DNA of 7,482 nt from Mycoplasmataceae bacterium (GTDB lineage Bacteria; Bacillota_I; Bacilli_A; Mycoplasmatales; Mycoplasmoidaceae): positions 1 through 7,482 of the forward strand of contig JAITJR010000044.1 of the NCBI GenBank assembly GCA_031278855.1. Reading direction: 5' to 3'. Under the pieces are notes generated by a model that was not told where the DNA came from, ran no database searches, and saw nothing but the letters and a program-made list of their open reading frames with translations. Every line of letters begins with the position of its first letter. Within the stretch, counting starts at the first letter, position 1. A program made the translations under genes and the position numbers. This document shows positions 5,063-7,482 of this stretch, in pieces.

Positions 5063-6601
5063 ATGATGGTGTCTTGGCAAATTAAAAAGTTTGTTCCTCT
5101 CAGTATACTAGGCATTTGGACTACTATATTTACTCTGTTCTTCTGCCTCGTTAGTCCATTAGTTTATACCCTCGATTCCGATACTTCAGCAGCCGTGCTA
5201 ATGGGTCGCATCGCCGCGAGTGGTCAAATCCCTTTCATCGATTCGCACGAAGCCAAAGGGCCCATTTGGTGGTATATCTGCGCACTCGGGCAATGGTTCT
5301 CTTCTGATTATCAATTGGGATTTTTTCCGTTAGTGATAATCATTTTCTGGGTTAGTATTGGGCTGCTTTATCGTATTGTTAGCCAATTTCTGCCCCGAAC
5401 CGTAGCGTTTTGTTTGAGCATGCTGGGATCTCTAGCTTGGCTGCTTCCTAAGTCCCCCACCGGAGTTTTTTGCCCAGAAATTTTCATGATTCCCATCAGT
5501 TTGTATCTGGTGTATTTAGGGGTCAAAATTGTTCACGATCCAGGACAAAACCTTCGGCTCTGGCACATGGGTTCAGGCATTTTGAGTTCCATTATGTTTT
5601 GGTCAAAATTCAATTACGTGGGCGCTTTTGTGGGGTTTTACTTCAGTTTGATTATTATTTGGATTGTCCGCCGCGAATGGGCCAATTTACGCACTATAGC
5701 TTGGGTTGCGCTGGGATTTTTCCTTATCACTGGCCCGCTAATCATTTTCTACTGGGTCAAAAACGGCTTAGGTCAATTATACCAAGGCTATTTCATCGAC
5801 AATCTCTTTTATCGTTTCAGCGAACGGTCTACAGCGCCGCTGTTGAGTTTCCAAAAACTCGGAGAAATCCTCTCTCACATTTTCATCCAGTTTGGAAACC
5901 ATTTTCTGGAAGTCGCCTTGATTATAATCTCCAGCATAGTTTTCTTAATCAGAGTCAAAGGACTTTCGCGAAATCCCGGAACTTGGGTGGCAGTTTCCAC
6001 AGTCGTCATCACTTCTTTTTGCGGATTCGTCGCCACGACCTGGTCCTATCAATTCACGCCCTACTTAGGATTAGTGGCCTTGTCCATCGCCTATTTAGTC
6101 AAACAAATCATCTTCGAAATCCATTCTCGCCGCTACGCCTTATTGAGCTTAGGATTAATGTTAACAGTCTTCATCACCCAAACCGTCCCTTTGCTGTTCA
6201 GTACGTCCGCAAGCACTCAGCATGAACAGTATCAAGTACTCACCGATTCTATCAACTCCTATTCCCCCGCCCCTTCAATCATCACTTTGACACCGAGCGG
6301 ACCCTGGGCAACCGCCATTCAGGCGATTGCCCAATCCCATGCTGTGCCGGTCGGTAAATATTGGATAACTTCTTTATATAATAGTCAACAATTGCAGCGC
6401 GTCAACGACATCACTAACCAAGTCGGGGATTTATTGCTAATCCGTTCAATGAACACCGGCACAGTCCATACGTTTTTCGACACCATCAGCGACCGAACTT
6501 TCAAAGTCCGCTTTCCCGATTACATCCTCACTTACTACCAAGTCCGCACAGCGGTCCTCATCAATTCAGTGCCTTTAGTCTTACTCGAAAAATGCGCCTA
6601 A
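5063..6601 (+). CDS. Polytopic membrane glycosyltransferase-like protein C (GT-C / GT39-like)
   Basis: 512 aa, complete. A first membrane segment (~11-36) is followed by an external loop with D38-S-D40 and, further on, D60-S-H-E63-A-K65-G-P. An acidic pair early in the first loop and a (D/E)xKGP block are typical of PMT/ArnT-like GT-C transferases, which use polyprenyl-phosphate sugars outside the membrane. A later P138-E139-I-F-x-I-P segment fits the same fold. About nine more hydrophobic segments follow to ~375; residues ~380-512 form a soluble, probably extracytoplasmic domain shared with protein A. The likely role is transfer of sugar to a cell-envelope polymer or protein; the substrate cannot be told. 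The start is the first of two consecutive ATGs (5063, 5066), matching remnant B; no good Shine-Dalgarno. It belongs to a tandem paralog array A-B-C. Confidence is high for the fold, moderate for enzymatic activity. Confidence 0.8.
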   Translation: MMVSWQIKKFVPLSILGIWTTIFTLFFCLVSPLVYTLDSDTSAAVLMGRIAASGQIPFIDSHEAKGPIWWYICALGQWFSSDYQLGFFPLVIIIFWVSIGLLYRIVSQFLPRTVAFCLSMLGSLAWLLPKSPTGVFCPEIFMIPISLYLVYLGVKIVHDPGQNLRLWHMGSGILSSIMFWSKFNYVGAFVGFYFSLIIIWIVRREWANLRTIAWVALGFFLITGPLIIFYWVKNGLGQLYQGYFIDNLFYRFSERSTAPLLSFQKLGEILSHIFIQFGNHFLEVALIIISSIVFLIRVKGLSRNPGTWVAVSTVVITSFCGFVATTWSYQFTPYLGLVALSIAYLVKQIIFEIHSRRYALLSLGLMLTVFITQTVPLLFSTSASTQHEQYQVLTDSINSYSPAPSIITLTPSGPWATAIQAIAQSHAVPVGKYWITSLYNSQQLQRVNDITNQVGDLLLIRSMNTGTVHTFFDTISDRTFKVRFPDYILTYYQVRTAVLINSVPLVLLEKCA

Positions 6602-6654
6602 TCGCTAAACCAATCAGCCTCACGTAAACTTATCCAGTGATGCGCGACCACACG

Positions 6655-6730
6655 GCCCCTATCGTCTAGCGGTTAGGATTCCGGTTTCTCAGACCGGCGG
6701 TCACGGGTTCGAATCCCGTTGGGGGCACCA
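6655..6730 (+). tRNA. tRNA-Glu (anticodon CTC), CCA encoded
   Basis: The cloverleaf folds by hand. The acceptor stem is GCCCCTA with TGGGGGC (one G-U pair); the D arm is GTCT/GGAT; the anticodon stem CCGGT/ACCGG holds loop TTCTCAG with anticodon CTC at 6688-6690; the T arm is ACGGG-TTCGAAT-CCCGT; then A73 and CCA at 6728-6730. It reads GAG codons. It starts 53 bases after gene C and is followed at 97 bases by an integrase gene, suggesting its 3' end is an integration site. Confidence 0.95.
6705..6730 (+). other. Candidate attachment site at the tRNA-Glu 3' end
   Basis: Tyrosine recombinases often integrate into the T-arm/acceptor end of a tRNA gene and restore it by a short identical core. 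Here the integrase lies directly downstream of an intact tRNA 3' end, so this stretch is the expected att core. The matching second copy would lie beyond the window and was not seen. Confidence 0.4.
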
Positions 6731-6737
6731 GTTTGAA

Positions 6738-6761
6738 CGTGTTTAACACGAATATTTTTTT
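6738..6761 (+). terminator. Possible hairpin terminator after tRNA-Glu
   Basis: CGTGT and ACACG form a 5-bp stem around a TTA loop, followed after a few bases by a run of seven T. The stem is short for an intrinsic terminator, so support is modest; its position just behind the tRNA is right for ending that transcript. It could instead be a protein-binding palindrome of the downstream element. Confidence 0.35.
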
Positions 6762-6826
6762 GAACCCTCAAACCTAGCCAGTTCATAAAAACATTTTATA
6801 TTACAATTTTCTTTTAAGTTAGTTAA

Positions 6827-7482
6827 ATGTGGAAAATGTTCAAAAAATTGCCAGACTTGCCCCGTTTAGCGGAACTTTATATCAATGTGCACCAAAATTT
6901 GACCGATTCCCATTGTCGACACATCCAATACGTGGTTAAACATTTAGGTGTTTTAGAACAAATTCCTATATCTAAAATAACCCCTTTAGACTTATCCCAT
7001 TATGTCGACGAGTTGTCAAAACTAGGCAACGCCCCCAAAACCGTCAAAAATAAACATGCTGTGATCTCGGCTTTATTAAAATTTGCTGTAAAGCTACAAA
7101 TGATAAAAAATGCTCCCACCGGGGTCATAATGCTTCCTAAAGTTCACAAACAGGAAATGGCAACACTTCAGCCTGAAGAAATTGTCTGTTTTTTGACTAA
7201 CGTTAAACCCCATTATAAACTTCTTGCCGCCACTTTGGTATTCACTGGTATGCGCTTTGGCGAAGCCACTGCTTTAATGAAAAAAGACTTTAACCCCAAA
7301 AATAACCTAATTTACGTTCGCCGATCATGGAGCGAAAACGGTAAGAAAATTAGCGTTGGCAAAACACCCAGCGCCCGACGGACTATTCCAATTCCTCAAG
7401 AATTAAGCAATGCTATCAAAGAACTTGTTGAAAATTCCCATGACGATGACTTCATTTTTGTAAATTTACAAGGTGGGCAAAT
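6827..7482 (+). CDS. Tyrosine recombinase (phage/island integrase), N-terminal 218 residues
   Basis: The gene runs off the window, so only 218 residues are visible. Residues ~8-105 form the helical SAM-like core-binding domain (ELYINVHQNLT... to PKVHKQ). The catalytic domain begins near 114 and shows TG-M-R143-F-G-E-A, the first catalytic Arg in its usual setting, and K179-T-P-S-A-R-R-T-I-P-I-P, which fits the beta-hairpin catalytic Lys region. The HxxR box and the Tyr nucleophile lie beyond the window end. The enzyme would cut and rejoin DNA at attachment sites for integration and excision of a mobile element. It is the first gene after tRNA-Glu, the typical edge position. The ATG at 6827 has no clear Shine-Dalgarno; an ATG three codons later is an alternative. 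Confidence 0.9.
   Translation, partial: MWKMFKKLPDLPRLAELYINVHQNLTDSHCRHIQYVVKHLGVLEQIPISKITPLDLSHYVDELSKLGNAPKTVKNKHAVISALLKFAVKLQMIKNAPTGVIMLPKVHKQEMATLQPEEIVCFLTNVKPHYKLLAATLVFTGMRFGEATALMKKDFNPKNNLIYVRRSWSENGKKISVGKTPSARRTIPIPQELSNAIKELVENSHDDDFIFVNLQGGQ

Noticed and set aside
5470..6225. Long second frame on the + strand inside paralog C
   Set aside because: It is an out-of-frame reading of the membrane protein: rich in His, Arg and Ser with no domain, while the overlapping frame matches paralogs A and B.

Overview
This window looks like bacterial chromosome with a moderate-GC backbone into which a much more AT-rich block has been inserted. The backbone holds tandem polytopic membrane glycosyltransferase-like genes on the + strand, followed by tRNA-Glu(CTC) with an encoded CCA and a tyrosine recombinase. 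The organism cannot be named with confidence. A separate CUC-reading tRNA-Glu, an encoded CCA and starts without a clear Shine-Dalgarno would suit an actinobacterium of modest GC or a candidate-phylum bacterium, but this is a guess. TGA is used as a normal stop.

Layout. Bases 1-627 are the 3' part of membrane protein A. Bases 723-887 are the first ~50 codons of a second paralog (B), which then breaks off. Bases ~871-4929 are an AT-rich cassette whose genes all lie on the - strand. Bases 4930-4971 are the last 13 codons and stop of an A/B-type paralog. Bases 5063-6601 are a complete third paralog (C, 512 aa). The simplest history is an A-B-C tandem array in which the body of B was replaced by the cassette. 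An 86-bp near-identical direct repeat (586-671 and 4930-5015), inside a longer ~290-bp homologous stretch, therefore brackets the cassette.

The cassette, read in its own direction (right to left), contains: a repeat protein cut at its N-terminus by the junction; an overlapping pair of unknown genes (100 and 126 aa); an overlapping pair made of a 91-aa gene and a 190-aa nucleotidyltransferase-fold protein with an intact GG...DID motif; the C-terminal third of an IS605-type TnpB; and a tandem duplication (905-bp period) of a 231-aa nucleotidyltransferase-like gene with its small coupled downstream ORF. In both copies of the duplicated gene the usual D-x-D reads D-I-I. Small genes overlapping nucleotidyltransferase-like genes resemble the architecture of AbiE- or MNT-like toxin-antitoxin/phage-defence loci, so an accessory defence or TA cassette is the most plausible reading. 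No member was recognised as a characterised system. Both cassette edges cut through genes, and no terminal inverted repeats are visible, so it looks like a captured fragment rather than an intact transposon.

The right end (tRNA-Glu at 6655-6730, hairpin, then an integrase running off the window) looks like the edge of a second, independent tRNA-integrated element.
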